Source: Acanthaster planci (Eukaryota; Echinodermata; Asteroidea; Valvatida; Acanthasteridae). Taken from it: 57,669 bases of DNA. The stretch covers positions 1,501,390-1,559,058 of the forward strand of contig NW_019091378.1 of assembly GCF_001949145.1 (NCBI RefSeq), given 5' to 3'. This document shows, in pieces, positions 12,801 through 27,800 of this stretch (positions within the stretch are counted from its first letter, which is position 1; each line of letters starts with the position of its first letter). Position numbers and translations under genes: made by a program. The notes under the pieces are model-generated. The model was given only the letters and a program-made list of their open reading frames with translations. It searched no databases and had not been told where the DNA came from.

Positions 12801-15800
12801 GCACACAGTCAGAAAGTACATTACTGTGACAAACACACTGTCTACTATTGTGGGGAAAATCGGATATCCACGGCACAATGGCCGCACAGACTCCCATGGC
12901 TATGATCTTCCTAACAAGGATAGTATGATGGACCAAATCAAATGCCTTCGAGAAGTCCACACGAACCACCGTCCCTAGGTTACGATTTCTCCCTGCACAG
13001 CACCATGAAAAAGGACATGAATAAGACTAACCAGAGAGTGACTGGTTGAAACTCCGGAAACATTTCCAAACTGGTGAATATCAATCTTATCCCCAATATT
13101 CGTAATAACCCATTTAGTGATCAAAAACTTTCTGCAATTTTAGCAAAGACGGACGTGAGTGAAACTGGCCTAATAGTTTATCAACACTAGGGGGCCTCTG
13201 TTTTGAAATCAGCACAAAAATGACATCCTTCAATTGGAACAGAACAGTTCCCTCAGCCAAAGAGCAATTCAAAATGTCAGACAATGGGACACTCAGCCCA
13301 TACTGCTGAGGAGACATTACTTTTGTCAGCACGATTAACTGAGAGATAACCAATTTGTGCTATTAGGTACAAATGTACATGTAATTTCATTATTTTGGAG
13401 GTGAATCGCATTCATTCTTACAACCCAATAGGGTATGCCTCAATCTGGAAGACTGACTTTTAACCTGACCAAACTTCTTTGTCAATTTATGAAGGACATG
13501 GGACATGGCAACTTTCAAGATGAAAAGTAGGAAAAACAAGTCACAGTGAGCACCCACTCCACTGCAGATGACAAATTAATTAAACTTGCCTTAGGAAACC
13601 TTGCATGAGTTCATTAGGACAATGCTCCCAGCTACTGTGATCCCATATTTTTGGTGGGGCCCAATGCCCCTTAAATATTCCAGAACCAAGAATATTGAAT
13701 CAGGCTTTTACACTGTGCAATCTGTAGCTTTCAGGAAGGTCCAATGGGGGTTGGGGTTAAGGAAATCTAGACAAAAGTTTGTTATGTCCGAACATACTTG
13801 GGGGAATGTGGCCACACATTGAGGTTTTGATTGTACAAGGGTTTTTGACTGTCAAATGGATAAAACTGTCACCGGTATTTATAAAAAACAAACCCAGATA
13901 AGCATGACAGGAGGAAAAATAAATCCTGTTTGCAAAACAGAAGTTCCAGGAAAACCTAACATTTGACTCTCTGCAGCCACTATTAGTTTTGCTTGCTTTC
14001 TCAATGTTATTGGAAAACAAAAAAAAAAAAACAGAGTGACAAACACATTCCGGGTGAAAAAACCGGACATCATTCTAATTTGGTACATTTATCATCATGA
14101 CGTTGAAGAGTTTTCAACAAAAAAGACATAATGTGTGATTAAACTATGCTGGATGTAAAGGCACATGCAACATGGTGTCTGAATTTGCACATCATCTACA
14201 ATATCTTACTAGCAAGGTGACTATTAGAGCTTCAGTGGGATTCCCTGCAAATTTTCTTGTGTTACAGAATGAGGTCATGTTGGGTACTGTTGTGAAGACA
14301 GTGATGTTGGAAAACAACCTACATTAACAGATAGAAGGGTCCCCTTCTTTATAACATACTGGTATTTCTTGTATGACTACTTTTTTGCTGACTGCAGTAA
14401 CTTTTATTCCACACTGCAACTAAAAAAGGAGGCTCTAAAGACGTCAGTCTGTTACCATGGCAACACAGCTTTACTTGACGCTTGTGAGGTCCAAAGTTCA
14501 AACAAAGTCCCTATAATAGAGGGACAATTCCAACAAAGAAATTTCACTAGAGTCTAGGTCCCTATTTACTACCACAGTATGATAGAATCTTGTGAAAATC
14601 CCCTCCCATGTCTGTTTATTACCCATGGATTTACCCTTTCTAGCTATCACATGTATACAACATAAGGTTTTGATGCAGATTTCTGAGGTTTTTAAAAATA
14701 TTTTGTTTGGTTGGTTTGGTCAGGCTGAATTGGTGGGTTGGTTGGACTGGGTAGGGTAGGGTAGGGTAGGGTTTGGACGGGTTGGGTTGGGACAAGACAC
14801 CCCACTTTCTTGCATCTGCACAGAGTGGAGTGAAACCAAGACTCAAAGGTGCATGTATGTCCAAACCCATCCAATTCAATATGGCTATGTAAAATAGCAT
14901 ATTCAAATATTCATTGGTACTTGCATCAGCCAAGACAGTCAAATTTTGGCCCCCATCTAATTTACAATCTGATCAACAGTTGTAGGCCCATGAAGCTGCT
15001 TCTGTTCATTCCTTATTCATTACAAATCTACAATCCAGCATGAGTGAATATTCAAATATTCAGTCAAATATTCAGTTATTCCAATTGAGTCAGCCCCACA
15101 AGTCAAATCTTTCATCAATATCAATCATCAGTGATCCAATGTTCTATATTCACTTCATACACAATCATGCAACAAACAGAAATGTCTAAAAACATCCCAT
15201 ACAGTCAAAAAAAAAATTGTCTCCAGGTATTAAATAAAAGATTTATCTCATCTGATGTGTAGTGTGTATGTGTAATGCGTAAACACCCTCAAAACAGTTC
15301 CTGACTTTTTTTTAAATTGCAGAAAATTTTTCAGGGATATTAAAACTGGCCTCCAGGAGCTAAATAAATATTTCAAGATACCCTCAACATTGCAGACGTG
15401 ACTTTCCAGGAATTTCGTCAATCCCCGGCCACAAATTAGCAACTTGCGCCGCAGCAACCACGGCACATTTGCAGTGGACCAAAGAGTGTACAGCACAATT
15501 TTTTTTCCACAATGAAATTGCTCATTTTGCTTGGCAAACAAGCAGTAAACTGAGGAAACATATTTAAGATTAATCTCACAATATGCTACTTCAAACTCTT
15601 GGTTTATTTCTTTTTAATGGACAGGTGGAGAAATGTGCATGTGTCCTTTGTGAAAAGCAACAAGGTTTCCAATATCATGCAATATCTGGCAGATGAAATC
15701 GAAACAGATTTCATGCTCAAAACATCCACACACACATCACAACCTCCACACGTTAATGGGACAGCCTTCCCAAATTTAAATTAAAGTCTGCATATACATG

Positions 15801-18800
15801 TACATGTAACTGCTCTTTTTCTACTATCTAGAAGAGAATACCCTTCTCATATCCCCTCAGGCAACAATTTCATGGTTATAAGATACACAAACTGCACATA
15901 GATGTATCAATCTAACAAGCAGCTCATCTAAGTTTATGCACTGTTTGTAAGACTGCTCACTGAGTTGCTTCCACAGAAACCAGAAAAAAAGGAAATGCGA
16001 ATCTCCCCGGTGCAAGATCACAATCTGCTTTTTACAACACTCCCTGCTAATACTGACTTGAACCAGCCAGCCGACAATGACAAGCTCTGTGGTCGAGTGG
16101 TAAAGAAACACACACACTGATAGGCAGTAGGTTGAGGGTTTGAGTCCTACCAAGTAAGCTCACGAGCATAAATATAAACTGTGTACATTTCTCCCCTTTA
16201 CTGATACAAAGGAGGTGGAGAGTCATCGAACAAAGTCACCAAAGCTGTGCTTCATGTATTAAAGTCAAAAATTTCCAACATGGACTATTCCAAATCCTCA
16301 GTTCGTCCCCCTCCCCGGATGCCGAGGGACATTTCACTGAATTGTCCACGCCCATCAGAAACACACACACATTCACTCACCTTGTAGAAGATGATGAATA
16401 AATCATCCAGCTTGCCATGCAAATCGCCTGAACCGGTGGGAGAAAAAAAAGGAAAAGATAAATTAAAAAACTGCCTGAAGGTACCTGAATGTCGGGCGGC
16501 AGCGTTCCACCACAAACGGACAAAAGTGGTTGAGGGGGCCTCCCATTTATTTCTATAACAGAAACCCTTGTGGATTTTTAGAGAGCTATGAAGAGTTTTG
16601 GCGGGCCCTAGTGTGTTTGTATCTTTCCAGCGTTTACGGTGCAAGCTCAGTTCTCGCCATAATAAAGCACAGTATTAAACATCAATCCATCCCCCTATAA
16701 AATAACTGAAGCTCAGAATGCTTCTGGAGTAAATGCTTTGACATTTAGAATCCTGGAGCTTCAAGTTTCACCTGCTTAAAAGCCTTTGATCTTTTGAAGT
16801 GTGGCCTTCGGATTTCTCAGAGGATGAAATATTCCTGATTATACTTACACGCATCAGCCACATACATGTCAAATATTACAATTAATAAGCAGTAAAAACT
16901 TAACTGATAAGTGATAGAGATGATGTGATACATATCATGATACTGAGGTCATGATATGATAGGCATACATGCACAAGCATTATGATACATGTCCTGAACT
17001 TGGGTAGTTGTATGGCAATTTTTGTCTACGTGGTGTAACTGTGCACTGGGTTTCATCTTTCTAATATTTACAATAACTGCATGCCTATGGAAGCTGCTCG
17101 GTTGCAACTTCATAGTTGAAGCTTTGGTGAAATTTGAATGAAAGTACATGTACATGTACTCTTGCACACTTCAATTTTGATTTAACTTGTCACTGTTCAC
17201 CCTACTACTATGAGGTTATCTATTATGACTGAAGTTCTGAAAGGAATCGTGACTGGGACTTGTGAAAGGAACTGAGACTGAAATTGTGAAAGGGTTTGTG
17301 ACTAGACTTCTGAAAGGGTTTGTGACTAGACTTCTGAAAGGGTTTGTGACTACACTTCTGAAAGGGTTTGTGACTGGACTTCTGAAAGGGTTTGTGACTG
17401 GACTTCTGAAAGGGTTTATGACTGGACTTGTGAAAGGACTCATGACTGGATTGTTCAATTGACTACAGTGCCAGCCAATACCCAACTCACCGCAGACGGT
17501 GATCTGCTTGGCCAGGGCCGTGGTGGCCTGGTTGACGTTGGGTTTGTCCCTCAGTAGCTTGCAGGCCTCCAGCAGCACCTGGATGCAGTACTTAGCGTGG
17601 ATGGGCTGGTCCTCCTTCAGGCTGCCCACCAGCTCCTGCAGCTGCTGGGCTGTCAGGGGGAAAGTCAGGTGGACGCCCTGATAGGACTTCTCTACGGGGA
17701 TCTTGTCCACATCCAGCTGGGCCAGCCTGTTGTCATCCCGCACAATCTGCTTGTTCTCCTCTGTAAAGAGTGGTATCAGTGTGCTATAATTAGCCTATGC
17801 CACAGAATAGTACATAGCGTTGAGACTAGCCTACACACTAACAATTGCGGCAATAATTTTAGTACATGAGTGAGGCATGCATGGCACTTTGACTAAAGAC
17901 TAGCAGATGTGATTTTCTGCCTGCCAACATTAATATCTTTGCCAATTCCTTTTCTGAGGCTTTGTGCTACACAATTACATAGTGGGACTACTATTCATAT
18001 TGCAAATTCCTTTTCACAAGTCTATTATCACACGTTAAAGCTGTCTGCGTAATACCTCATTAAAAATCAGCAGTAAATTTCAGGACCATTTCAGTCGTTC
18101 TAGGGAACAGGAGAATAGAATCGAATCATTAGAGAGTTAAGACACACGGCCCCAACAGTTCTCTGTCACCTACATGTAATTTTCCACCTCATGGCCTTCA
18201 CAACACATGTATTTTTAAAACAATTTCTGTACAAAAAAGCATCCTGTCCATTAAAGTACGTGCTACCTCCTTCTAATATCGGACAGAAGCCTATGACCAC
18301 TCGTATCACACATGAACAAAATGAGCTAATAGGAGGAAATGAAGCAGAGGCAATTGGCTCATAAATCAACACTGATAATATGCCACAGTGGTAATTGTTT
18401 GGACAAACAGCCATACAGAGTGTCCTTTGATGCTGCCAACAGGTAATATATGTCCACCACTGTGACAACTAGCACTTGAAATAACTGCTACAACTGTGCA
18501 TGTACATGTGTAACGCTTGTTTGTTTCAACAGGGTGCACATAAGGCCCCTATGAGTCGTGGTTACAGTTCTCTGCTGAATTGTGCGTAGCCCAAAAAGAA
18601 TTAGAAAAACAAACACACTGTCACAACGATTATGGGGTTTGCAAGTGTTTCATTTAAAACACTGACTAAAATTGTTGGGTGTTGACTCCGGGTTGGAGAA
18701 CAAGAGAGAGAAGTGAAGTAAAAGTGAAGTGAGTCTGAACACTGAATAAGGGGTGATATATACAGGGGTGAGAGCTGGGTGGAAAACAAGCTAAAATGGG

Positions 18801-21800
18801 GTAGAAAGTTGTAATCATAAAATAGTAGACAGGGTGTCTGGGGTGTAATGAGAAAACGGTCAAGGTGGATCCTAACTGGAATTTATGGGTCACAAAGATA
18901 TCAACAGGGAAAGCTTAATCTCCGGGTCTAAATTGGAGGGAATGTGAGCCTTGAACTCTAACAAGCTTTGGAGTAAAATGGACTAGAACCTGGGCTTACA
19001 CATGTACATGATATACTGGCACATCTAACTCAAATACACCTAGCCACATTATTAAAGGCTGCCGGGTAAAAATGATTGAAATAAAACCTTAAAACAAACA
19101 ATCACAAAGCTCTGACTTAAAAGCAGGTCGCTCAGGCAAAAGGTTTTGTGATCAGAAAAAAGATTAAAATTGACAGACAAAAAAAAAGATAACAACATAG
19201 TCTAAGAACAAGGTCTTACATGTATCTCAAGGAATGCTTACAGCAAACCCCAAAATGTCAAACAGAGTTACTGCCTTTGATTAATAGCATCCCTTGGCTT
19301 CCACATCCAACTTACACAGCTCCAGAGAACAGTCGCTTTCTATGCAATGGGCAGTGAATTTCAAATAGAAGTTAGGTCTATATTTATAAGCTTTCTTGAA
19401 TCTGGCTTGAATTGTCACTCGGTGCTTTTATTAGAGCATGCCATGGCAAATAATCTGACTGATATTGTTTCCAAACTGACATAAGACCAGCTCAATCTGG
19501 ATGGAATGAGTGTGGTCCCAACAACAATCTGCACAGTGAGCCAACAAGGTACCGTAAGTCTCCGCCCCCTAAATATAACCAGAACTGCATGTACCTTCAT
19601 CTGGCATTCCATCTTCGGATAGGAAACTGGCTTTCGGCGAGTCCTGAACTGAAGTCAACATGTCATTGAAGAAATTGTACAACTGCAGCGTGATAAGCAA
19701 ACAACACAAATGATGAGAAAACGTAAAAATGAACTGTTCTCAGTCTTTCTTGGGAGCTGATGTAGCGATACATGTAATCTACCGGTACAATTCATCAGTG
19801 CATGCAGGATGCAAGGATGCAGCAACATGAAAGTTCAGAAATTGGAATTTGATAACAAATACACAGTGGTATTGTTAGGTACCATTCGAAAAGTAAAGCA
19901 CGAAAAACAGAACACTATGTAGACAATTATGACCAAATAACCAAAATGTGCAGCTGCCATACATGTATCAATCAGCACTCTGACATTTAAATTAATTTCC
20001 TAAGGTAGTATTGATGCCGACATTCAGACATGTACATGTATTATATTATGCGGGGAAAAAATGTGTCATAACACTCCTTAACCTTTCCATCATTTATTGT
20101 TCGAATATTCTTCACACTCCGTAACAAATTTAGCAGAAGGGAAATTGTGGGACAATTTGATGCTGCTTGCCAAACGGAAGTGCGATAACACAACATCTGA
20201 TCGATCCGACTTTGCTCCCATCATATCACAGTTCACACGTGCGTGCGTGCGTGCGTGCCCATTACTGGCTTGATAGTAACAGCTGGAGATTCTTCCAGAC
20301 TTGTCACTCAGCAATGACAATGGTCACTGCATGTACGATATCATTTCTAACAAAAGGCTTTCAGAAGTAATCTCAAGAATCTTTGGAATAACACCTGCTG
20401 ATTCATTGTTGAACTTGGAGGTTAACTGTCGGTCATAATTAAATGCATACATGTACATGTACATGTATATGTATTTCAGAAGTTAATAACACATTACAGC
20501 TACTGGTAGAGCTGTGTTCCTACTGTAGCTCTACATGTACATGTATGTATGCACTGAACATGTCCTGATGTATGGACATGTATGGTACATGTACATATAA
20601 TTTTAAACAGAAGAGTGTGTTTTAAAGTTTATAATACACTTGATGATGGGCATGCACGAGACAATAGTATAGTCAGCAGTGCCATGTAACAATAAAAATG
20701 AGGAAAGAACTTCTTGAGATCCACATGGAAAGGAGTGTTACTTGTATCAATTAATTAACACCATGGGAGGTTGTTCATATCCAAGCTAGGTCCAGTCCTC
20801 GGTATAAGGCCGACTTTTTGGCCCCAATTTCAACTGTTTTCGCAACATGTACATGTAACTGTTAATTAATGTTCCAGTAGCAACTTTTCCTCCTTTCCTT
20901 TTGTTTTTGATGGGAGAGAGAGGAGCCTCTTGGTAGCGATGGATGGGTGGCTACATGCAGAAACCCCCTCGTCAAAACACTGCCGATGACCACCAGTATG
21001 TGTATCTGTGCTGTGCAAATGTGTACATGTGCATGAACCTCAACAAAGAATGACCCATTTCATTGAAAAGCTTGTCATGTATCCTTCTGAAGATTTTAGT
21101 CCGAACAGAACTCAAATTCTGAGATCTACGCCTGATAACAAGTAAATTACTCAGTCCGAGGCCTAGAAATACCTGGTACATTTGTAGGTACTACTTTGCA
21201 GAGTGGCACAGTCTACGGTACATGTACAAGTAATTCATTTATGCCCATAACCGTTGAAGAACCAAATCTCTGTCAAAAAGCCTCCCTTTTGCAACCTTAA
21301 TTTCACTAAAGACACTCTAGCCAAATCTTTATCTCTCTCTGAAGGTGTACGTCTCCACTCATACCATTGCAGAGATTGTCAGCTCCTTGAACACACAAAG
21401 GTGAACGCTGCACATTATCTATATGGCAAAAGGTTAAATGAATTTGCCACTTGCTACCAAGGACAAAAGTATTAGATTTGATAGCCTGTGTGACTTGACC
21501 TTCAATTATTCGCTTAATTTATGATTGTCCAAAAAAGACCCATTCCAACAACAGTTTGACATCAAACCTGGCCATGTGAGAAAGATTCAAGGCTGTTATA
21601 CATCAGGCATCAGCATACAAGTACATGTAGTTGTGTACATGTACTCTAAAGAACATGCAGAAAATGAATTGGATGTGGCTTGTTCATTTGATAGTTACTC
21701 TTACAATTAAGTTGCTGTTCTCTACATTTTCATGTTACATATACAGTAGTTTCTTTTTATTCCACCAGAATGCACAGGATGTTTTAGGTACTGGGTTCAC

Positions 21801-24800
21801 AGAACTTCATGACTAGACCAGAGTATATCTGCAGTACCTTCAAATCAAAAACAATGAAACTTCAAGAACTGTGTAAAAGATACTTTTGTCCAGTTTGTGA
21901 GTACAATCCAGCAATAATGTTCAGAAACTCGAGCACAAAAGAATTCCATGAATTACAATTGGGTAGGGGGGGGATTCAGAAGCAATCCACATGTACAAAC
22001 ATGCTTATTTAATAACCCTTAAGCGGGTAAAATACTGGAAAATTTAAAAGAGTTCAGCGCTTCCTCGCTGGCTCAGTAATTCAATCAAAGTGAAAGCTAC
22101 ATGTATGTGTACCACTGACAACTGACACTAATTCAACGCTGATTGATTCTGCAGAGGGCTTGGTACATGTACGTATACTATTTTTCATCTGCAAATGAAG
22201 AAACAGAAAACCCTGATGAAATTGAATTGCATCCAGCAGGATTCACACTCTTCTTCTCCTCAGTGACATCTCTGTCTGTTTTTAAAGCAGATTAGGGTGT
22301 GATAGAAAATCCACTACAGAACATATTAAATTTCGCTGCATTCATAAAACAGAAAGACAGCATACTGCTGGCCTTTGCACTAGGTTTGAAAGCTACGTGT
22401 AAGTGAACAAAGCACAAGGAATCTATCGATCTTTTCTCCATATTAACAGAACTGGTACTTCAACATTAAAAACCAACAATGAAATTCAACAATACAATAA
22501 AACTCAGGACTAGTGAAAATTCATACATTCACTATTCACTTTTGTAAGTATAATTCAATATTGAAATGCAAAACTAACTATGAAATTCGACAACACGATA
22601 AATGTCTGACCACGGAGTTGAACTCAGGTCCATTTGCATTCAACACTGAATTTCCAAACCAACAATGAAATACAGTGATTTCATCACAATAAGTGTTGGG
22701 CCATGGAGCTGTATGTAAGACCTGCAGTAGCATTGCAGCACTATGGTCTGACACAATACACAGGGATTTGTGCAACGAAATTTATTATACTGCTTCTAGA
22801 TGATTGGCAGTAATCCTCAAACTACATTGTACAGTACATCACGAAAGACAGCCCTTAACAGGTACCGGTATCGGCCTAGAGCAGAAGCACCCCCTCATCA
22901 GTTGAAAAGAATCGTGTTGATCGGGAGTATTCATTTGTTGGTAGTGATGCGGCTGCAACACTTCAGTTTCCTAGTCATTCGTGAACCAGCGATGTGCGGT
23001 TAGTACCAAAGGAGCCTCGGTTGCCAAGGAAATAGCACCCTCTCTTGGTCCAGCTGGAGGCCCATACAATGTAGACGATTAATCTGAGAGGACACCTGTG
23101 GCACACACTCGTGCGTGAGTTCTTTAAACAAGTTACTCATTTTCTGTGAACCGTGAACTATTTTGGGCTCGACTTTTGGATGATTTTTTTATTCCTTTTT
23201 GCAATAAATACTCCTGACACCAAGCTGCCTCAAAACCTACATGTATCTCCCAGAAAGGGGGCTTATCAGTCCTTATGTGTCTCCACTCCAACACTTTCTG
23301 GAGGGGGAAAATACACACAGTGAATCTGAAATTGATCACAATATGGTACAGATGTCTCTAGTTAGAAAAAAAAACAGAAATAAGACCGAAGTCTACAAGC
23401 AAGTGAACTATGCAGATGTGGCCTACAGGTGTTTATAGTAATTAATCAGTGTTTTCAAGGTTTCATTACTTAAGAACTGCTGTTGGGATGTTTAATTGCC
23501 AGCTGATGAAGTTGAAGGATACAGCAGATGACACAAGCAGCAATTTGCTACCAGTATTCAGCAAATACTGGCTCCAAGGACACTCAAAATACAATCACAA
23601 TCCATCTCCTGCCTGTGTTGCCAAAACAAATGACTGCTGCCTCAGGGCAATTAAATTAAACTTAAACCATCCGGAACTGTCCTGGGGGGAACTTTTCTAC
23701 ATAAGGACTTGATGAGGCCAAACATCTGAAGGCATTTGGCATCTTTGCAGGAGAGGAGAAAGAGGCGGTCCCCCATTAAAAAAGACACAATTTTGTAAAG
23801 GAAGAACAAGAGAAAGAATTTAAAAAGAATGAAAGGAAATGAAAATCACCATGTTGCTTGAAAATACTCTGGAACTAACACCCTTGAATGTGGATGGTTT
23901 GTCAGGTGGCTGCCAATGAGTAGTGTTTTGTTCCCTTTATTTGCCTTTGCAATGCCTAGCTTCAAGGGGAAAAAGCATTCCATGTACAACGTATGTTCTA
24001 TGCTACCAAACATTTGTTGTACTACATGTACATGTATGCAGGAAAAAAACCTATAATGATTAAGTCTAAAAATCCACACTGACTTTTCTCACAATGCAAT
24101 GCGGGTAAATTTGCCTGACCAATCACATCCCAGCTCTGCCTTGATTGGCTGGTACATACTGCTCACCTTGAGTTGGTCCTGTTCTCCTAAGTACTCAATG
24201 CTCTGGAAGATGTTCCACGTGCATCTCCTCCTGGCCTCCAGCCTGGCCTGATAGCGTCGATACCATCTTTGGATTAGTAATGCAGCTTTCAAAGCTGTAA
24301 ACAAACAAATCCAAACAGTTGTATCTGTTGCAGGTTTCCAAACTGAAAATTTGCACGTAGTCATGACAATTGGAACATTTCAATGTACTACACATATTTT
24401 ACTTTACCACAGAGGACAAAAAACTAAGTGAACAAAGCATGTCCTCAGTGGTCAGTTTGCTGTCCTCAGAGATGTGCCATGTATATCTGTGCCAATGTAT
24501 TACTGCAGGGAACAATAGGAAACAATGCCTCCTGCCTGGGAATAGAATAATTGCATTGCAAAACAGGATTGAGTACAGCTGGCTGGCACCACACTGAATA
24601 TCTGCTTTGTAAGTGACTTTGTCATAAAGGCGGATGCGCCACGATTTGTAGGCTTCTACTGGACGATCGCTGAAGTTACATATCAACTTCCGGTTCCATG
24701 GTTCCATGTAAATGGCAATCAATGCATGTACTGTACATGTAACTCTACATGCAGTGCATGTGCAGTCGCTGTGGTTTAAACTGAAGTGATGTCACACTTA

Positions 24801-27800
24801 TGAACCAGATAAGAAACTTTGGGAGCAGACTGTGGGGACACTTGAAATCTAAACAATGTGCCCTGTTGAACTTCAAGTATAATAGTGGGCATGGTGCACT
24901 ACCTGTAAACATACGTGGTCAGTCACTAGATCTAGCATGTATACAGTGTCAGTTGACTAATGGAAGACAGATGCACAGGTGGTCTCCCGAGCATCATTTA
25001 TCACTTGAGAGATAAGTGCATGTACATGTATGATATATATTTCTCAAGTTACCAGTAAGAAGTTGTCACTTTGACATGTGCTTATGAAATTAGTGAAGTT
25101 CCTTCTTGAATTTACTGTGGAACTGATATTAATTATTAACTTTTTACTAGTTCTGAGCATGCGCGTGTTGTTCTGAGGATACCTGCATAGTTCTGCGCAC
25201 CTGCAATACCTTGAAAAAGGACCAGTGTGTCTGCTGCCACCAACGTCTTAAAGTCTCTCACTGATGCAGCGTAGCAGTACTTGTATCATGCAGAGAAGTT
25301 GGTTTGTCCAGGCATAGGTTAACTGTATGCACTGGGCTACACTTGCTCATGATGCACTCATTTAAGTCACAGTATTTGCTTGAAAGTGCATTCACAGTGC
25401 AAGTAATCTGACTGTTTTATTAACCACTGTACATGAAAACAACTGTAGATCATTATAGACAGATGGCCAATTCCAGAGGGGTCCATTTTTTTTGTGTGTC
25501 CCTGTCACATCTGACATACGACTTTGTACCAGTAAGTTCAGCACACATTAATTCGAGTGACGTATTAACGCAGATTACCTGCCAAACAAAGAGTGATAGT
25601 TTGAAATCAATTACGGTGATATGTCCATGTCAAATAACAAAGGTCAGATGTACACATATCAGGGACACAAAAATGTCACATCTTTGGACCCCTAATTTCT
25701 GAAATTACCCAAATCCAAGGTCTTTTCAATGTACTGGTATATTTCTGCTTGCCACTTTTAATGGCAAAAACACTTGTGTTGGATTTTGTATGGAGTGACT
25801 GTCAAAGGAAAATTGCATTCTACCATTGGCTGGGGACAAGGCAAACACCCAGTGCAAAATACTGCGGTATAACCATGGTCATTGGATTTGTTCCAAGTTA
25901 CTTGTAAACAATGTGAAGTACTAAGTTCTGTATACGCTAAGCATACCAGTACACATATTGAAAATACACGCATATTGGCTTCCTCATGTAAAGCTCTGAA
26001 CAAACACACATGAGAGCACGGCTATTACAATTGAGAGTGAGGTTGGCCCCACCTCCTCCCAAACACCTACCATTTATACACATCTGTAGGAGAATTTAAC
26101 CCACACAGCCTCGCTCTTCATCATTAGCCAACATGGACCTTGTACCAAGATACCACAGGCACACGTGTACATATACATGTTCACCACACAATTTCTTCTT
26201 CAAAGCCTCCTGACAATTTGTCTGTATTACCACATGCCCTTGACAGAGGGAAGGGCCTCGACCTTCAAATGGACAAGTTAGTGTGGTACATGTACATGTA
26301 GCTGCTTCAAGTCTCAAATGACATGCAGCTGTAAGTACATGTACATGTATTGCTACTAGAAAACACAGAGAGGTTCCACACAAACAGCTTTTGTTGCTCC
26401 CCGTACGGTACCAGTACCAGTTACCGTTCTTGCACGGTGTTTGTTCACTCCATGTACATGTACATTATACACGCCCACGTCCACATAACATCTGACTCTT
26501 GAAACTTGTCACTGGCCACTAGTGCAAGTTCCATTAATACATAAATGCAGGTAATCTTGCTTCAAAGCAAATACGAATAAAAAATGTATGTTGAGAGATT
26601 CGTCCATTTTCAGCTCGACCATGCATGATGGAATGCGCATGCTGCATGAGCAAGTAAAATGCGACCGTGACAATTTACTATGCTTCTGTTACACACTGTG
26701 ATATGTAGTGAGATGGTAGAGCTAGAGAGCGAGTTGTGTACGACGTAACAAGACCACACAAACTAATGACCCATCTGGAAGAGCTAACTACATCCGTTTG
26801 TTTAAAAAAACGCTCTGAAAATAACCCCCCCCACACCAAAAAAAACCGGCGAAGAATTGACAGCTGACTGTTATGACCATACACTTACATTCGAGGCTGG
26901 CACGGTACTTCCAGTTTCATTTAGGTACACGTAATTTGATTTTCTCAAGCTGAAGATGCCGTTACATTTTTACAGCCATCTTCTGCACATAATGCTTACG
27001 TGCTAAAACCTGATTCTCTGAGAAGAATTAAGTCAATTTACAGAGTATGCCGGAGCAGCTGTATACATACATGTACATGTATGCATTTACAATGCAACAA
27101 TTCCAGACTGTCAACATCCACTAGATATCTGTGCCAGTGGCAAGTAGGAATTAATTTGCACTGATAAAATAAACTGAAATGACATGTTAGGTCCATAATT
27201 ACATGTATATAAGTCATCCCCATCTTTTAAATTTATGTATGATGTAACTGAGTTGTTTTAAATCACAGGTGAGTAAAACAGAATTTTGCTGAGGGTTTCA
27301 TTCATTCTGTTGTGATGTTACCTCTGAAGTCAAACAAATTTCTTGCAACACACCAGGGGCCAATTTCATGGAACTGCTTAACACAAAATTTGCTTAAGCA
27401 CAAGACGCTTGCTCAAAAAACAAAGGTGACCAGCTCAAAAATCTTGGCGATTGTCATGCTAACCAAAAGACACGTGAATACCATTCAAAAACAATACACA
27501 TCACAGGGAGTTTTGGCTGGTAACTAACCTGATTTGTCAAGCAAGGTTTTTTCGAGCTTTAGCAAATTTTGTGCTTAAGCAGCTCTATGAAATTGGCCCC
27601 TAAAGCCAACGTCTGTGATGAAGGGCCGTGGACCCAGGCCAACGAGATCAAGGCTCGAGCACAGAGTCAAGGACAGAGGATCGCTCTCCATACAAAGGAC
27701 GCTGCCATTTACTTGATTAGACTTTAACCCTACAAGAACAGGGCAGATGGGGTGGAGGTGAGGATTCTGATGTCGTCACAGTGAAAACTCTTTCACAAAT

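Larger units (their letters stand above)
13361..16380. other. 3' part of PPEF intron 5 (towards exon 5)
   Basis: Apart from a G-run cluster (14.75 kb), an X-box (14.45 kb) and a SINE head (16.09 kb) I see no element. No coding exon recognised. Confidence 0.6.
19683..24166. other. PPEF intron 2
   Basis: About 4.5 kb. It holds ACATGT-repeat patches (20.45, 20.53 and 20.59 kb), a short (GTGC)n run at 20.24 kb and a group of roughly 90-base imperfect repeats at 22.47-22.70 kb. No exon recognised. Confidence 0.65.
24295..27355. other. PPEF intron 1, exon-2-proximal part
   Basis: AT-rich intron with ACATGT patches and MITE A copy 2. No coding exon recognised. Confidence 0.6.
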
